Origin: Actinomycetes bacterium
Lineage (GTDB): Bacteria; Actinomycetota; Actinomycetes; Streptosporangiales; Streptosporangiaceae
Direction of reading: 5' to 3'
NCBI GenBank assembly: GCA_021793235.1
Contig: JAJYTD010000001.1
Location: 310,001 to 374,000, forward strand
DNA: 64,000 nt
In this document: positions 10,659 through 20,208 of the stretch, piece after piece
Numbering within the stretch: the stretch's first letter is position 1
Layout of the letters: each line of letters opens with the position of its first letter
The notes under the pieces: generated by a model
Databases searched by the model: none
Told to the model about the DNA's origin: nothing
Seen by the model: only the letters and a program-made list of their open reading frames with translations
Program-made: the position numbers and the translations under genes

Positions 10659-11449
10659 GCGGTATCGACCTGACACGGCCCTCGTTGTCCTACGTGGCGA
10701 TCGGCGACAGTTTCACTGAAGGGGTCGGCGACCCCTACCCGGACAGCGGGAGCACCCTCCACGGCCACTACCGCGGTTGGGCGGACCGCTTCGCCGAGCA
10801 CCTCGCCGAGAACGTCGACCGGCTCCACTACGCCAACCTCGCGGTGCGCGGCAAACTGCTGCGCCAGGTCATGGCCGACCAGTTGCCCCGCGCGGCGGAG
10901 ATGGGGGCTGATCTGGTGACGTTCAGCGCGGGCGGGAACGACCTGCTGCGGCCGGGAGCCGATCCTGACCGGCTGGCCCGGATACTGGAGCAGGGGGTGC
11001 GCCGCCTGCGGTCGACAGGTGCGGAGGTCGTGCTGTTCACCGGTGTCAACTTCGGCGCAGGGTACATGCGCGCCCGGATCGGCATGTTCGCCCGCTTCTA
11101 CCTGAACATCCGCTCGGTCGCCGACCGGAACGGCTGCTACCTGGTCGACCAATGGCCGATGACGGTGCTCACCGACGCGCGGGCCTGGGATGTTGACCGG
11201 CTGCACATGTCCCCGGAAGGGCACCGCCGACTGGCCCTGAGGGTCTGCGAGACGCTGGGGGTGCCCGCGAAGGGGGACTGGGACGAACCGTGGCCGCCGC
11301 GCCCGGAGCCGGACCGGCGCAGCGCACGGCGTGAGGATCTCCGCTGGGCGCGGCAGTACCTGGTCCCCTGGATCGGCCGCAGGCTGACCGGCCGTTCCTC
11401 TGGTGACCGCGTCACGGCCAAACGCCCGAAGCTGGAGCGGCTGCGCTGA
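10655..11449 (+). CDS. SGNH/GDSL-family hydrolase
   Basis: A 264-residue cytoplasmic-looking esterase/lipase-type hydrolase. Block I GDSFTEG gives the nucleophile S19, block III GGND contains N95, and the late D181-x-x-H184 pair (DRLH) completes the triad. No signal peptide or lipobox is visible. It overlaps the uppS stop by four bases (ATGA), making it the third gene of recO-uppS. The C-terminal 60 residues are basic and Arg/Pro-rich. The natural substrate is unknown; coupling to uppS may hint at envelope lipid or cell-wall ester turnover, but this is a guess. Confidence 0.85.
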   Translation: MSGIDLTRPSLSYVAIGDSFTEGVGDPYPDSGSTLHGHYRGWADRFAEHLAENVDRLHYANLAVRGKLLRQVMADQLPRAAEMGADLVTFSAGGNDLLRPGADPDRLARILEQGVRRLRSTGAEVVLFTGVNFGAGYMRARIGMFARFYLNIRSVADRNGCYLVDQWPMTVLTDARAWDVDRLHMSPEGHRRLALRVCETLGVPAKGDWDEPWPPRPEPDRRSARREDLRWARQYLVPWIGRRLTGRSSGDRVTAKRPKLERLR

Positions 11450-11462
11450 AGCAGGCCGCCGA

Positions 11463-11861
11463 TCACCCCGCAGGGGTGTCGGCGGCCTGGGCCGTGCAGT
11501 CCGCGCAGGTACCGAACACCTCCACGGTGTGCGTGACGTCGCTGAACCCGTGCTCCGCGCCGATGGCCTCGGCCCACTTCTCCACGACCGGACCCTCGAC
11601 TTCGACGGCCTTCCCGCAGCTGCGGCAGACCAGGTGGTGATGGTGGGCTTCGGTGAGGCAGGCGCGGTAGACGGCCTCGCCGTCGTCGGTGCGCAGCACG
11701 TCGACCTCACCAGAGTCGCTTAGCGCCTGCAGCGCCCGGTAGACGGTGGTGAGCCCGATCTTGGAGCCTTCGGAACGCAGGTCCGCATAGAGGTCCTGTG
11801 CACTGCGGAAGCCGCTGTACTCGTTCAGCGCCTGTCGTACGGTCTCGCGTCGTGAACTCAA
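11463..11861 (-). CDS. zur: Zinc uptake regulator, Fur family
   Basis: A 132-residue Fur-superfamily repressor. A winged helix (residues 1-80, LTTVYRALQAL recognition segment) is followed by a dimer/metal domain with HHHH at 73-76 and two Cys pairs, C79/C82 and C119/C122, typical of the structural zinc site. Zur rather than Fur is favoured because it is the last gene of znuC-znuB-zur and a Zur-box-like palindrome precedes znuC. The TTG start at 11861 overlaps the znuB stop by four bases (TTGA) and has a GGGAG upstream. Autoregulation through the znuC promoter is likely. Confidence 0.88.
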   Translation of the reverse strand: MSSRRETVRQALNEYSGFRSAQDLYADLRSEGSKIGLTTVYRALQALSDSGEVDVLRTDDGEAVYRACLTEAHHHHLVCRSCGKAVEVEGPVVEKWAEAIGAEHGFSDVTHTVEVFGTCADCTAQAADTPAG

Positions 11862-12757
11862 TTTGATACGCTCCCCCGCTCGGTCGGGGGCATCGTACCG
11901 GTTAGCGCACCGTAGCCGCTGACGGGGGTCGAGCGCGTGCGTCCGCGCGCGCCGCGCAGCAGGTACCCGGCGGCCACCGCGGCGCTGAACACTGCGAGGG
12001 CGAGCAGCACGATGGCGGCGCCCGGTGCGACATCGACATAGTAGGTGGCGGACAGTCCGCCGACCGCGGAAGCCGTGCCGATGCCCATGGCCAGTGCCAC
12101 GGTGACCCGGAAACTGCGGGTCAACTGCTGGGCCGCGGCCACCGGGACGACCATCAGCGCACTCACCATCAGCACGCCCACCACCCGCATGGCAAGGACC
12201 ACGGTGAGCGCCGCGGTGACCGCGATGACCAGGCTGAGGAACCGGACCGGCAGGCCGTGGGCGCGGGCGACGTCCTCATCCTGGCAGAGGACGAACAGCT
12301 CGCGGCCGAAATAGCCGATCACGCCCAGTACCAGCACCGCGAGCACGGCGACGGTGTACACGTCCGCGGCGCTGACCGTGCTCACCGAGCCGAACAGGTA
12401 GGACATCAGAGATGCGGTGTTCTCTCCCGGAGCGAGCCCGATGAGCAGGACTCCGCCGGCGATGCCCCCGTAGAACAGCAGGGCCAGGGCGACATCGCCA
12501 CTGGTGCGCGCACGGACTCGGATGAGCTCGATGATGACGGCGCCGACAGCCGAGACGGCCAGCGCGGTGATGACCGGGGAACTGCTGGTGAGCAGGCCCA
12601 GAGCGACACCGGTGAGGGCCACATGCCCGATTCCGTCGCCCAGGAGCGCCAACCTGCGCTGGACCAGGAACGTGCCGATGACCGGTGCGACCAGACCGAC
12701 CAGTAGCGCTGCGATCAGCGCTCGCTGCATGAAGCCGACCTGGAACATCTCGACCAT
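11858..12757 (-). CDS. znuB: Zinc ABC transporter permease
   Basis: A 299-residue ABC-3-family integral membrane protein with about eight or nine hydrophobic segments, including the conserved start AALLVGLVAPVIGTFLVQRRLALLGDGIGH. It would form the zinc channel with ZnuC. It is preceded by znuC with a 15-base gap and overlaps zur. The C-terminal tail is basic and Ser/Thr-rich. A manganese specificity is possible for the family, but the Zur neighbour and Zur box argue for zinc. Confidence 0.9.
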   Translation of the reverse strand: MVEMFQVGFMQRALIAALLVGLVAPVIGTFLVQRRLALLGDGIGHVALTGVALGLLTSSSPVITALAVSAVGAVIIELIRVRARTSGDVALALLFYGGIAGGVLLIGLAPGENTASLMSYLFGSVSTVSAADVYTVAVLAVLVLGVIGYFGRELFVLCQDEDVARAHGLPVRFLSLVIAVTAALTVVLAMRVVGVLMVSALMVVPVAAAQQLTRSFRVTVALAMGIGTASAVGGLSATYYVDVAPGAAIVLLALAVFSAAVAAGYLLRGARGRTRSTPVSGYGALTGTMPPTERGSVSN

Positions 12758-12772
12758 GAACGGGCACCTCGG

Positions 12773-13621
12773 TCACTCGTAGTGGGGTACTTCGATATGG
12801 GGGGCCGCGGGCAGGGCGGGGGCTCCGTCGGCGTGCGGGTGCACGTGGACGTGGCCCGGACGGGCGCAGTCGCCCGTGGGGCGGGGAGCGGGGCCGTCGT
12901 GGGTGAGGATTCCCTCGGACAGCACCAGAGCGCGCTGGATCAGCGGCTCCAGTGGGCCGAGTTCGTGCAGCACCAGGACGACGGTGGCGCCCTGCTCGCC
13001 GAGCCGGGCGATGGTGGCGGCGAGCGCACGCTGGCTTTCGGCGTCGACTCCGGCCATGGGCTCGTCCATGATGAACGTGTCGGGGCCTCCCGCCAGGGCG
13101 CGCGCGATCAGCACGCGCTGCTGCTGGCCGCCGGACAGCTCGTGTACGGAGGCGCCGGCCCGATCGGTGAGGCCTACTGTGTCCAGGGCCTCGGCCACGG
13201 CGGCGCGGTCGGCCGCGGTCGCGCGGCGCAGCCGACGGCGCCGGGCGACCTGCCCGGAGGCCACCACCTCGCGTACGGTGGCGGGAACGCCGCCGCCGAC
13301 GGAGAGGCGCTGCGGGACGTAGCCGATCCGGCTCCAGTCGCGGAACCGCCGCAGCGCGACGCCGTGCACGTCGATCCGTCCGCCCGCCAACGGAGTGATG
13401 CCCAGCATCGCGCGCATCAGAGTGGACTTGCCTGAGCCGTTGGGTCCCAGGATCGCGAGGGTCTCACCCGCGGGGACGTCGAATGTCACTCCGCGCAGGA
13501 CGGGAGTGCGGTCGTAGGCCACAACGGCGTCGGTGACACGGAAAGCGGGGGAAGGGGTCGGAACGTGGTGAATACTGGGCGCGGTATCGGAACGCGCGGT
13601 ACCGATCGTTTCGACTGACAC
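12773..13621 (-). CDS. znuC: Zinc ABC transporter ATP-binding protein with His-rich tail
   Basis: A 282-residue ABC ATPase. Walker A GPNGSGKS is at residues 59-66, the signature is LSGGQQQR, and Walker B lies in TFIMDEP. The final roughly 25 residues are His-rich (HVHVHPH and further His), a feature often linked to zinc binding. It also has a 27-residue N-terminal extension. The GTG at 13621 was used; it lies just downstream of the Zur-box-like palindrome. No substrate-binding protein (ZnuA) is encoded in the operon, so it must be elsewhere in the genome. Confidence 0.9.
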   Translation of the reverse strand: MSVETIGTARSDTAPSIHHVPTPSPAFRVTDAVVAYDRTPVLRGVTFDVPAGETLAILGPNGSGKSTLMRAMLGITPLAGGRIDVHGVALRRFRDWSRIGYVPQRLSVGGGVPATVREVVASGQVARRRRLRRATAADRAAVAEALDTVGLTDRAGASVHELSGGQQQRVLIARALAGGPDTFIMDEPMAGVDAESQRALAATIARLGEQGATVVLVLHELGPLEPLIQRALVLSEGILTHDGPAPRPTGDCARPGHVHVHPHADGAPALPAAPHIEVPHYE

Positions 13622-13640
13622 GTCCCAAGTGTGCCGAAAA

Positions 13641-13655
13641 CGAAAATGATTGTCA
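13641..13655. promoter_or_regulatory. Zur box before znuC
   Basis: The 15-base near-palindrome CGAAAATGATTGTCA reads on the other strand as TGACAATCATTTTCG. It closely matches the AT-rich actinobacterial Zur consensus of the form TGAnAATnATTnTCA. It lies 20-34 bases upstream of the znuC GTG, placing it over the likely promoter. It also abuts the stop codon of the next gene upstream. Confidence 0.75.
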
Positions 13656-14048
13656 AAATACGCCGATGTGGAGAAGGCCCAAGCCGAGCAGGGTGAGAAT
13701 GACGATCACCCGCATGGCCCGCTCTCCGGTACGCAGGCCCGGCCAAGCCAGGAAGGCCAGCCACGCGAAGAACACCGCGAGCAGGCCCAGCAGCAGCGCT
13801 CCCGCGATCCCGGCCAGGACCAGCCCCGCGACGAATACCCCTGCCAGCGTTACCGGCAGAATCCAGCGCGGGGCGTTGTGCAGCCACACCAGGGGCACGG
13901 CGCTGCGCCGCTCGACCTCCCGGCGCAGAGCGCTCGCGTTGGGCGTGTAGAACGCGTCCCCCTGCGGTAGCGGCCGGGCCGCTCCTTGCCGGCCCGTACT
14001 CCCGGAGGTCGGGCCCTTCCTGCGCGGCTGCTTCTTCTTGGCTGACAC
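13653..14048 (-). CDS. Small integral membrane protein, unknown function
   Basis: A 131-residue protein with a Lys/Arg-rich N-terminus (AKKKQPRRK) and a short conserved-looking segment ending FYTPNASALRREVERRSAVPL. It then has three closely packed hydrophobic segments. It resembles small actinobacterial hypothetical membrane proteins; I cannot assign a function. The GTG at 14048 is preceded by GGAGGA at ideal spacing and removes an Arg-rich, unlikely N-terminal extension. It is transcribed in the same direction as znuC, but the Zur box lies between them, so it is probably not part of the zinc operon. Confidence 0.75.
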   Translation of the reverse strand: MSAKKKQPRRKGPTSGSTGRQGAARPLPQGDAFYTPNASALRREVERRSAVPLVWLHNAPRWILPVTLAGVFVAGLVLAGIAGALLLGLLAVFFAWLAFLAWPGLRTGERAMRVIVILTLLGLGLLHIGVF

Positions 14049-14385
14049 GCGGTTCCTCCGCCTGCTGGTACGCGGTTCTCGCCGGGCTCCGCCCCGGCGG
14101 GGCCCGGTCCGCAGCTTATGACGACCGGCCCGCAAGTACTATCAGGGGCGGATGGCCAAGGCTCCCATACCGGGTGCATCGGGGTTTCGGCGCAGTTGTA
14201 CTCGCCATTGGCGCTATTTTTGTTAGGGCGGTCATCGCAAACCGGGGCAGTGCCATGCTGGTATGCGCGTTTACCGGTCGCTTAAGCATGGTGATCTAGG
14301 TTGGCCCCCTGCCGCCGCCGGGCCCGGCCTGGTCCGGCCGACTGTGCTCTGCTCCACAGAAGACGAACCGGGAGACTGTTTTTCC
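14049..14385. other. Divergent intergenic region before the teichoic-acid transferase
   Basis: Roughly 340 bases separate the small membrane protein from the large transferase. I see an AT-richer patch around 14212-14226 (CTATTTTTGTTAGG) that could belong to a promoter, but no pair of hexamers stands out. There is no RNA gene or clear palindrome. Reading frames continuing upstream of the transferase start have no ribosome binding site. Confidence 0.4.
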
Positions 14386-17300
14386 GTGCCGAAGCTCAGC
14401 GTCATCGTCACTTTCGACGCCACAGAGCCCCACCTGCAGAACTGCCTCGACTCACTGGGCAGGCAGGGCCATGAGTGCGGCGGCCTGGAGGTCGTCCTCG
14501 TTCCTGTGGCCACCGCACCCGGCGCCACGGGAACGACCGCCGCGGGCGCCTCCGCTGCCGCGGACACCGGCATCGGCGAGGACGACGCGGGGGAGGACGA
14601 GGCCTCCGACGCCGACACCGCCGAGGAATCGGAGAAGAACGGCGACGACGACAGTGAAGCCGTGGAGCCCCTGCGGGCCGAAGCGGCCGCCATCGCGCGC
14701 GCCTTCGCGGCCGATCCGCCCCCGGGGCTGACCGCCACCCTGGTGGACACCGCCGCCTCCGACCACAGGCAGGCGCGACAGGTCGGCGCCCGTATCTCGG
14801 TCGGCGACTACCTGATGTTCGTCCGCGGTGGCGACGCGGTCACCTCCTATGCTCTGGCCTACCTCGCGGACTCTCTCAAGGCTTCCGGGTCGGACCTGGC
14901 GACCGGCAACGTCTACCGCTTCAACGAGCTCGGCGCCCGCCAGTCCCCGGCCCACCGCAAGATATTCGCCAAGGCGCGCACCGGCATCGACGTGCACGCC
15001 GGCGCATCCCTGCTCGCCGACCGGCTCCCCGGCAACAAGCTCTGGCGGCGCTCCTTCTGGGAAAGCCTTCCCGAGCCCGCGTGGACCGACGCCGACACCG
15101 ACCTGTCCGTCGTGCGGGCCCTGGTCGCCGCCCGCACCATCGACGTGCTCCCAGCCCCCGTCTACCTGCTGCGCGAGCGGGAGGACACGGAGGACCTCAG
15201 CTCCCTCGACACGCTGACCCGGCGCCTCACCGCCGTCGCCGAGCTCTCGGCCTCTCTGAGCGGCGCCGCCCGTGACCTGTGGGACGACCGGGCCCTCCGA
15301 CACGACGTGCGAGCGGTGCTGGTCCGCCTCGACGATGCCGACGCCGCGGCGCGCGAACGCTTCTTCGACCTGGTCAACACATACCTTGAAACGGTCGCCC
15401 GCTCGGTTTTGGACGGCCTTCCGCCACTGCACCGGCTCAACTACTTCCTGGTGCGCAAGCGTCAGGAGGAACGGCTGCTGGAGGCCATCACCTTCCAAAA
15501 GAGCGTGGAGCTGAAGAAGGCCCCAGTGGTCCGGCGCGGCCTGCACTACTTCGTTCGCTACCCGTTCTTCGAGGACGCCGCCGCAGGTGTCCCGCGGGAG
15601 ATCTACCGGCTCAACGCCGAGCTCAAAGTCCGCCAGAAAACCGAAGGCGTCCAGTGGCGCGACGGGAAACTGGTCGTCAGCGGACGTGTCGGAATCCTGA
15701 ACCTGCGGGCCGGGCGTCGCTGGCAGCAGCACCTCGCGGCGTTCGCGGTGAACACCGACACCGGTCGGCGCATCCCTGTCGCGGTCAAGGTGCTCCGGGC
15801 GGCCGAGTACCGGCTGCCGAACGTGCCCGACGCCGCGCGGCACGACTACGGCGGTTTCGAGATCACCCTCGATCCGTCCCGGCTGCGGGTGTCCGGTTCG
15901 TGGCGGGCCACCGAATGGAAACTGGAACTCGTCGTCCTCAACCGGGGCATGGTGCGCCGGCGCATCATCGCCAACCCGGTCGCCGGACCGCCGGAGCGAC
16001 CGCCCTACCGGCAGGTCGAGGATGGAATCTGGATCCGGCCGACCTGGGACCGCGACAATCAGCTCAGCATCGCTGTCGCGCCGGTGCGGGCGCGGGTCGA
16101 CGGCCACCGGATCGACCACGCGGGCAAGCGTTCCGCGCTGGAGATCACGGGTGAGTTCGTCGCGCCGCCGGCGGCCGAGTCCAGGACCCTGAGGCTGACC
16201 CGCATCCCCGGGACGGCGCGGCTGGAGTACCCGTTGCAGGTCGTGGGTGCGCGTTTCAGCGTCCGCATCCCCGTCTTCGACCTGATCTCCCACGCGGTCG
16301 ACGAAGGGGCCGGACTGCTCCGCCAGGAACAGTGGAAAGCAGAACTCACCACCCCTGATGGTGCCGCGGTGCGGTTGGTGCTGCCCGGCGATGTCGAGAC
16401 CGTTCCGCACGGTGCGGGCGACGGCCACCACGAGATCGCCGTCCAGCGCACCAGTACCGGGTACCTGCGGTTGCGCGCGGGGTGGGCGCACCCGGTCGTC
16501 CAAGAGGTGAGCTGGTCTGGCCGCGAGCTGGTACTGACCGGCCGCTATGCCGCCGAGTCGCGGGCCGACCTGGTGTTCAAAGCGCGCGGGCGCGACGAAG
16601 AGCACTGTGTCGACCTGCACCGCGACGGTGCGCGGTTCCGGGCGACGTTCACCCCGGCCGGTATCCCGACGCTGTCAGGCACGCTTCCGTTGTCGGCCGG
16701 CACCTACCAGCTGTGGGCCCGCGCCCACCTGCCCGACGGGTCCACCAGCGATGTGAGCGCCGAGCTCAGTGCCGAGGCCATTCGCCAACTGCCGGCCACG
16801 ATGGAGACATCCGAGCGGGCCTACACCTTCGAGGATTGCGGATCCGATGTCCCGGTGCTGCGGGTCGGCAGCGACCTGCGCCCCGAGGAGCGCGGTTCCT
16901 TCGCCCAGCGGCGGCTGCGCGAGACCGTCTACCCGGCGCTGCGCGAGGCGGAGGTGCGCGAGGAGATCCTCTTCGACAGCTACACGGGTCGGCAGTTCTC
17001 CGACAGCCCGCACAGCATCTACGCCGAACTTCGGGCACGCGGGGGGCGCTGGTCCGACTATCCGATGTCCTGGCTGGTCAAGGACGGGCAGGTGAACCTG
17101 CCCGATGACCTCGCGCGGGTGCGGCACAACGGCCGCGACTTCTACGAAGCCCTGGCCCGGTCGCGGTACCTGGTCACCAACTCCCGCCAGCCGGCCTGGT
17201 TCACCCGGCGCCCCGACCAGGTCGTAGTCCAGACCTGGCACGGTTCCATGCTCAAGCGGATCGGTTTCGACATCGAGAACATCCGCGGCAAGTCCCGCGA

Positions 17301-18048
17301 CTACCACGAGAAACTGGCGTGGGAGACCCAGCAGTGGGACTACCTCGTCTCGCCGAGCCCATGGGCGACGCCCATCCTGCGCCGCGCGTTCCGCTTCGAC
17401 GGGGAGATCCTGGAGACCGGATACCCGCGCAACGACATCTTCTTCGCGCCCGACCGCGACGCCATCGCCGAGCGCACCCGCGCGCGGCTGGGGCTGCCCG
17501 AGGGGAAAAAGGTCGTGCTCTACGCGCCGACCTGGCGCGACGACAAGTACTACACCCGCGGCAAGCACAAGCTCGATCTCCACCTCGACCTGCGGCGGAT
17601 GTATGAGAAGCTCGGTGACGACCACGTATTGCTGGTGCGGCGGCATCCGCGGGTCGTCGACAGCGTGCCGATCGTCGGCGAAGGCTTTGTCCACGACGTC
17701 TCGCTGTACCCGGAGATCATGGAGCTGTTCCTGGTCACTGACGTGCTGATCACCGACTACTCGTCGATGATGTTCGACTTCGCCAACACCGGGCGCCCGA
17801 TGCTGTTCTTCACCTACGACATCGAGAGCTACCGCGACAACCTGCGCGGGTTCTACTTCGACTTCGAGGAGACCGCGCCCGGACCGCTGCTGCTGGAGTC
17901 TGATGAGGTGATCGCCTCGCTGCAGGACATCGACGAGGTCGCGGCCGCGTACAGGGCCAAGTACACGTCTTTCACCGACCAGTTCTGCCCGCTGGACGAC
18001 GGCCACGCGGCCGCCCGCGTCGTGGACCGCGTGTTCGGCCGGGAGTGA
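14386..18048 (+). CDS. GT2-like / CDP-glycerol glycerophosphotransferase fusion (teichoic acid synthesis)
   Basis: A 1220-residue protein. The N-terminus (KLSVIVTFDATEPHLQNCLDSL) is a GT-A glycosyltransferase-2-like fold, interrupted by a strongly acidic Ala/Asp/Glu insert at about residues 64-92. A long central part with beta-rich repeats follows. The C-terminal roughly 300 residues are a TagF-type CDP-glycerol:polyglycerophosphate transferase, with WHGS near 951, YAPTWRDD, HPR near 1087 and TDYSSMMFDF near 1124. It probably acts at the inner membrane face to build a teichoic-acid-like polymer. The GTG at 14386 has GGGAGA upstream. The DxD motif expected of an active GT2 domain is not obvious, so the N-terminal domain may be structural. 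It appears to be monocistronic. Confidence 0.85.
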   Translation: MPKLSVIVTFDATEPHLQNCLDSLGRQGHECGGLEVVLVPVATAPGATGTTAAGASAAADTGIGEDDAGEDEASDADTAEESEKNGDDDSEAVEPLRAEAAAIARAFAADPPPGLTATLVDTAASDHRQARQVGARISVGDYLMFVRGGDAVTSYALAYLADSLKASGSDLATGNVYRFNELGARQSPAHRKIFAKARTGIDVHAGASLLADRLPGNKLWRRSFWESLPEPAWTDADTDLSVVRALVAARTIDVLPAPVYLLREREDTEDLSSLDTLTRRLTAVAELSASLSGAARDLWDDRALRHDVRAVLVRLDDADAAARERFFDLVNTYLETVARSVLDGLPPLHRLNYFLVRKRQEERLLEAITFQKSVELKKAPVVRRGLHYFVRYPFFEDAAAGVPREIYRLNAELKVRQKTEGVQWRDGKLVVSGRVGILNLRAGRRWQQHLAAFAVNTDTGRRIPVAVKVLRAAEYRLPNVPDAARHDYGGFEITLDPSRLRVSGSWRATEWKLELVVLNRGMVRRRIIANPVAGPPERPPYRQVEDGIWIRPTWDRDNQLSIAVAPVRARVDGHRIDHAGKRSALEITGEFVAPPAAESRTLRLTRIPGTARLEYPLQVVGARFSVRIPVFDLISHAVDEGAGLLRQEQWKAELTTPDGAAVRLVLPGDVETVPHGAGDGHHEIAVQRTSTGYLRLRAGWAHPVVQEVSWSGRELVLTGRYAAESRADLVFKARGRDEEHCVDLHRDGARFRATFTPAGIPTLSGTLPLSAGTYQLWARAHLPDGSTSDVSAELSAEAIRQLPATMETSERAYTFEDCGSDVPVLRVGSDLRPEERGSFAQRRLRETVYPALREAEVREEILFDSYTGRQFSDSPHSIYAELRARGGRWSDYPMSWLVKDGQVNLPDDLARVRHNGRDFYEALARSRYLVTNSRQPAWFTRRPDQVVVQTWHGSMLKRIGFDIENIRGKSRDYHEKLAWETQQWDYLVSPSPWATPILRRAFRFDGEILETGYPRNDIFFAPDRDAIAERTRARLGLPEGKKVVLYAPTWRDDKYYTRGKHKLDLHLDLRRMYEKLGDDHVLLVRRHPRVVDSVPIVGEGFVHDVSLYPEIMELFLVTDVLITDYSSMMFDFANTGRPMLFFTYDIESYRDNLRGFYFDFEETAPGPLLLESDEVIASLQDIDEVAAAYRAKYTSFTDQFCPLDDGHAAARVVDRVFGRE

Positions 18049-18095
18049 ACAGGGCGCCGGACGGCCGCTGCTTCGCCGGGTGAGAGAATGACCGG

Positions 18096-18398
18096 GTGAT
18101 CGTCATTACTCGCCATGCCGTGCCCCCCGAGGACACCGACGGTTTCCTCGACCGCTCCGCGGCAGCCCTGGAGGTGCTCGGCGGCCGCCCCGGGTTCAAG
18201 GGTTCCTGGGTCGGCCGCGCCGCGGACGAGCCGACACTGTGGACCGTGGTCACCGAATGGGAAGGGCCCGGGTACTACCGGCGGGCGCTGTCCGACTTCG
18301 AGGTGCGCATGGCGGCCGTACCCCTGCTGTCGCAAGCCCAAGACGAGCCCACCGCCTTCGAGGTGGTCTCCAGGCACCGTCCCGGTGGGGACCGGTAA
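18096..18398 (+). CDS. ABM-domain (antibiotic biosynthesis monooxygenase fold) protein
   Basis: A 100-residue protein covering a single dimeric alpha/beta-barrel ABM domain. It starts [20 protein letters not shown] and has the typical [12 protein letters not shown] segment and Trp-containing strand WTVVTEWEG. Members include small monooxygenases and heme-degrading enzymes, but many have no known activity. The GTG at 18096 is used. It lies 47 bases after the transferase gene and 149 bases before glyS. I see no specific link to either neighbour. Confidence 0.75.
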   Translation: MIVITRHAVPPEDTDGFLDRSAAALEVLGGRPGFKGSWVGRAADEPTLWTVVTEWEGPGYYRRALSDFEVRMAAVPLLSQAQDEPTAFEVVSRHRPGGDR

Positions 18399-18547
18399 AG
18401 CGCCCGGATCAAGGACCGGCGGCTCTCTGCCCCCGTTGCGGCACGTCGGTACCTGCGGGTCGCCTAGGCTGGACTACCCACCGTCAATTCACGAGCATCG
18501 CGTTGAGCGATCCACCGACCGCCAGCCGGATGGAGAGTCGAAGAGTT

Positions 18548-19936
18548 ATGGCCGTCAAGTCAGAGGCTATGGACACCCTGGTCAACCTGGCCAAGCGCAG
18601 AGGTCTGGTCTATCCCTCCAGCGAGATTTACGGGGGTCTGCGCGCCTCTTGGGACTACGGCCCCTTGGGTGTGGAGCTGAAGAACAACATCAAGCGCCAG
18701 TGGTGGCGCGCCATGGTCCAGGAGCGGGAAGACATCGTGGGCCTCGACTCCAGCGTGATCCTGGCACGCGAGGTCTGGGAGGCGTCCGGCCACGTCGAGG
18801 CGTTCGTCGACCCGCTCACCGAGTGCCAGTCCTGCCACAAGCGCTTCCGCGCCGACCACCTCATCGAGGCCTACGAGGCCAAGCACGGCAAGGAGCCGGA
18901 GGGCGGCCTGGCCGACCTCGCCTGTCCGAACTGCGGCGCGAAGTCGTCGTTCACCGAGCCCCGTATGTTCAACGGCCTGCTGCGCACCTACCTCGGCCCG
19001 GTGCAGGACGAGACGGGCCTGGCGTTCCTGCGGCCGGAGACCGCCCAGGGCATCTTCATCAACTACATGAACGTCCAGCAGAGTGCGCGCAGGAAGATCC
19101 CGTTCGGCATCGGTCAGATCGGCAAGTCGTTCCGCAACGAGATCACTCCGGGCAACTTCATCTTCCGCACCCGCGAGTTCGAGCAGATGGAGCTGGAGTT
19201 CTTCGTCAAGCCGGGCGACGACGAGCAGTGGCACCAGTACTGGATCGACGCGCGCATGCAGTGGTATGCCGACCTGGGCATCGCAAAGGACAACCTGCGG
19301 CTCTACGAGCACCCGCAGGAGAAGCTCTCGCACTATTCCAAGCGGACCGTGGACATCGAGTACCGGTTCAACTTCTCCGGCGCTGAATGGGGCGAGCTGG
19401 AAGGCATCGCCAACCGGACCGACTACGACCTCAGGACGCACTCTGAAGCCTCCGGCACCGACCTGTCCTTCTTCGACCAGGAGAACAACGAGCGCTACAT
19501 TCCCTACGTCATCGAGCCGTCGGCCGGTGTGGACCGCGCGCTGCTGACGTTCATGCTGGACGCCTACAGCGAGGACGAGGCGCCCAACGCCAAGGGGAAG
19601 CTGGAGAAGCGCGCCGTCATGCGGCTCGACCCGCGGCTGGCTCCGGTCAAAGCCGCGGTGCTGCCGCTGTCCCGCAACGCCGACCTGTCGCCGAAGGCCC
19701 GCGACCTGGCGGCCCGGCTGCGCAAGCGGTGGAACGTGGAGTTCGACGACGCCGGCGCGATCGGACGCCGCTACCGCCGCCAGGACGAGATCGGCACGCC
19801 GTTCTGCGTCACCGTCGACTTCGACACTCTAGAGGACAACTCGGTCACCGTGCGCGAGCGCGACACCATGTCCCAGGAGCGTGTCTCGCTCGACCAAGTC
19901 GAGATGTATCTGGTCGAGCGACTGCCCGGCTGCTGA
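18548..19936 (+). CDS. glyS: Glycyl-tRNA synthetase (single-chain type)
   Basis: A 462-residue class II synthetase of the alpha2 type (the eukaryote/archaea-like GlyRS used by actinobacteria). Motif 2 is visible in [25 protein letters not shown]. Motif 3 is seen around [14 protein letters not shown], and the C-terminal anticodon-binding domain is present. Two Cys pairs, C93/C96 and C126/C129, form a zinc-binding insertion. The ATG at 18548 gives the conserved start. A long-loop hairpin follows the stop. No T-box leader is apparent in the 149-base upstream gap. Confidence 0.96.
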   Translation: MAVKSEAMDTLVNLAKRRGLVYPSSEIYGGLRASWDYGPLGVELKNNIKRQWWRAMVQEREDIVGLDSSVILAREVWEASGHVEAFVDPLTECQSCHKRFRADHLIEAYEAKHGKEPEGGLADLACPNCGAKSSFTEPRMFNGLLRTYLGPVQDETGLAFLRPETAQGIFINYMNVQQSARRKIPFGIGQIGKSFRNEITPGNFIFRTREFEQMELEFFVKPGDDEQWHQYWIDARMQWYADLGIAKDNLRLYEHPQEKLSHYSKRTVDIEYRFNFSGAEWGELEGIANRTDYDLRTHSEASGTDLSFFDQENNERYIPYVIEPSAGVDRALLTFMLDAYSEDEAPNAKGKLEKRAVMRLDPRLAPVKAAVLPLSRNADLSPKARDLAARLRKRWNVEFDDAGAIGRRYRRQDEIGTPFCVTVDFDTLEDNSVTVRERDTMSQERVSLDQVEMYLVERLPGC

Positions 19937-19982
19937 TCCGGGGCCGCTCCGCAAAGACCGGCCGCGAGGAAGGAAAGCAGGA

Positions 19983-20028
19983 GTGAGGCGACCGGGACCC
20001 GGGGGGATGTGGTTTCCGGTCGCCTCAC
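19983..20028 (+). terminator. Hairpin after glyS
   Basis: A perfect 13-base-pair inverted repeat (19983-19995 with 20016-20028) spans a 20-base loop, 47 bases after the glyS stop. A second small hairpin (20037-20043 with 20048-20054, loop CACA) follows. No T-tract is present. The rest of the gap to 20208 shows nothing else I can name. Confidence 0.6.
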
Positions 20029-20208
20029 CGGTTTCCCCGGACGCACACGTCCGGACGAACCGGTTCCCAAACTATCGAGGTACCGCGCGCCTGGTACGTG
20101 GTTTCGTCCTTGTCGTCCGACCGTGTAAGCGAATCGTGATTGCTTGGGCGGATCGATCAGCGGATCGGGGGCCGACCGGGTGCCGTGCCGCGCTCGGTGC
20201 GCCCGGTC

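Noticed and set aside
12257-12706. 149-codon frame opposite znuB rich in Asp, Gln and Gly
   Set aside because: It is a shadow of a hydrophobic permease; complementary codons of membrane segments commonly give such acidic products.
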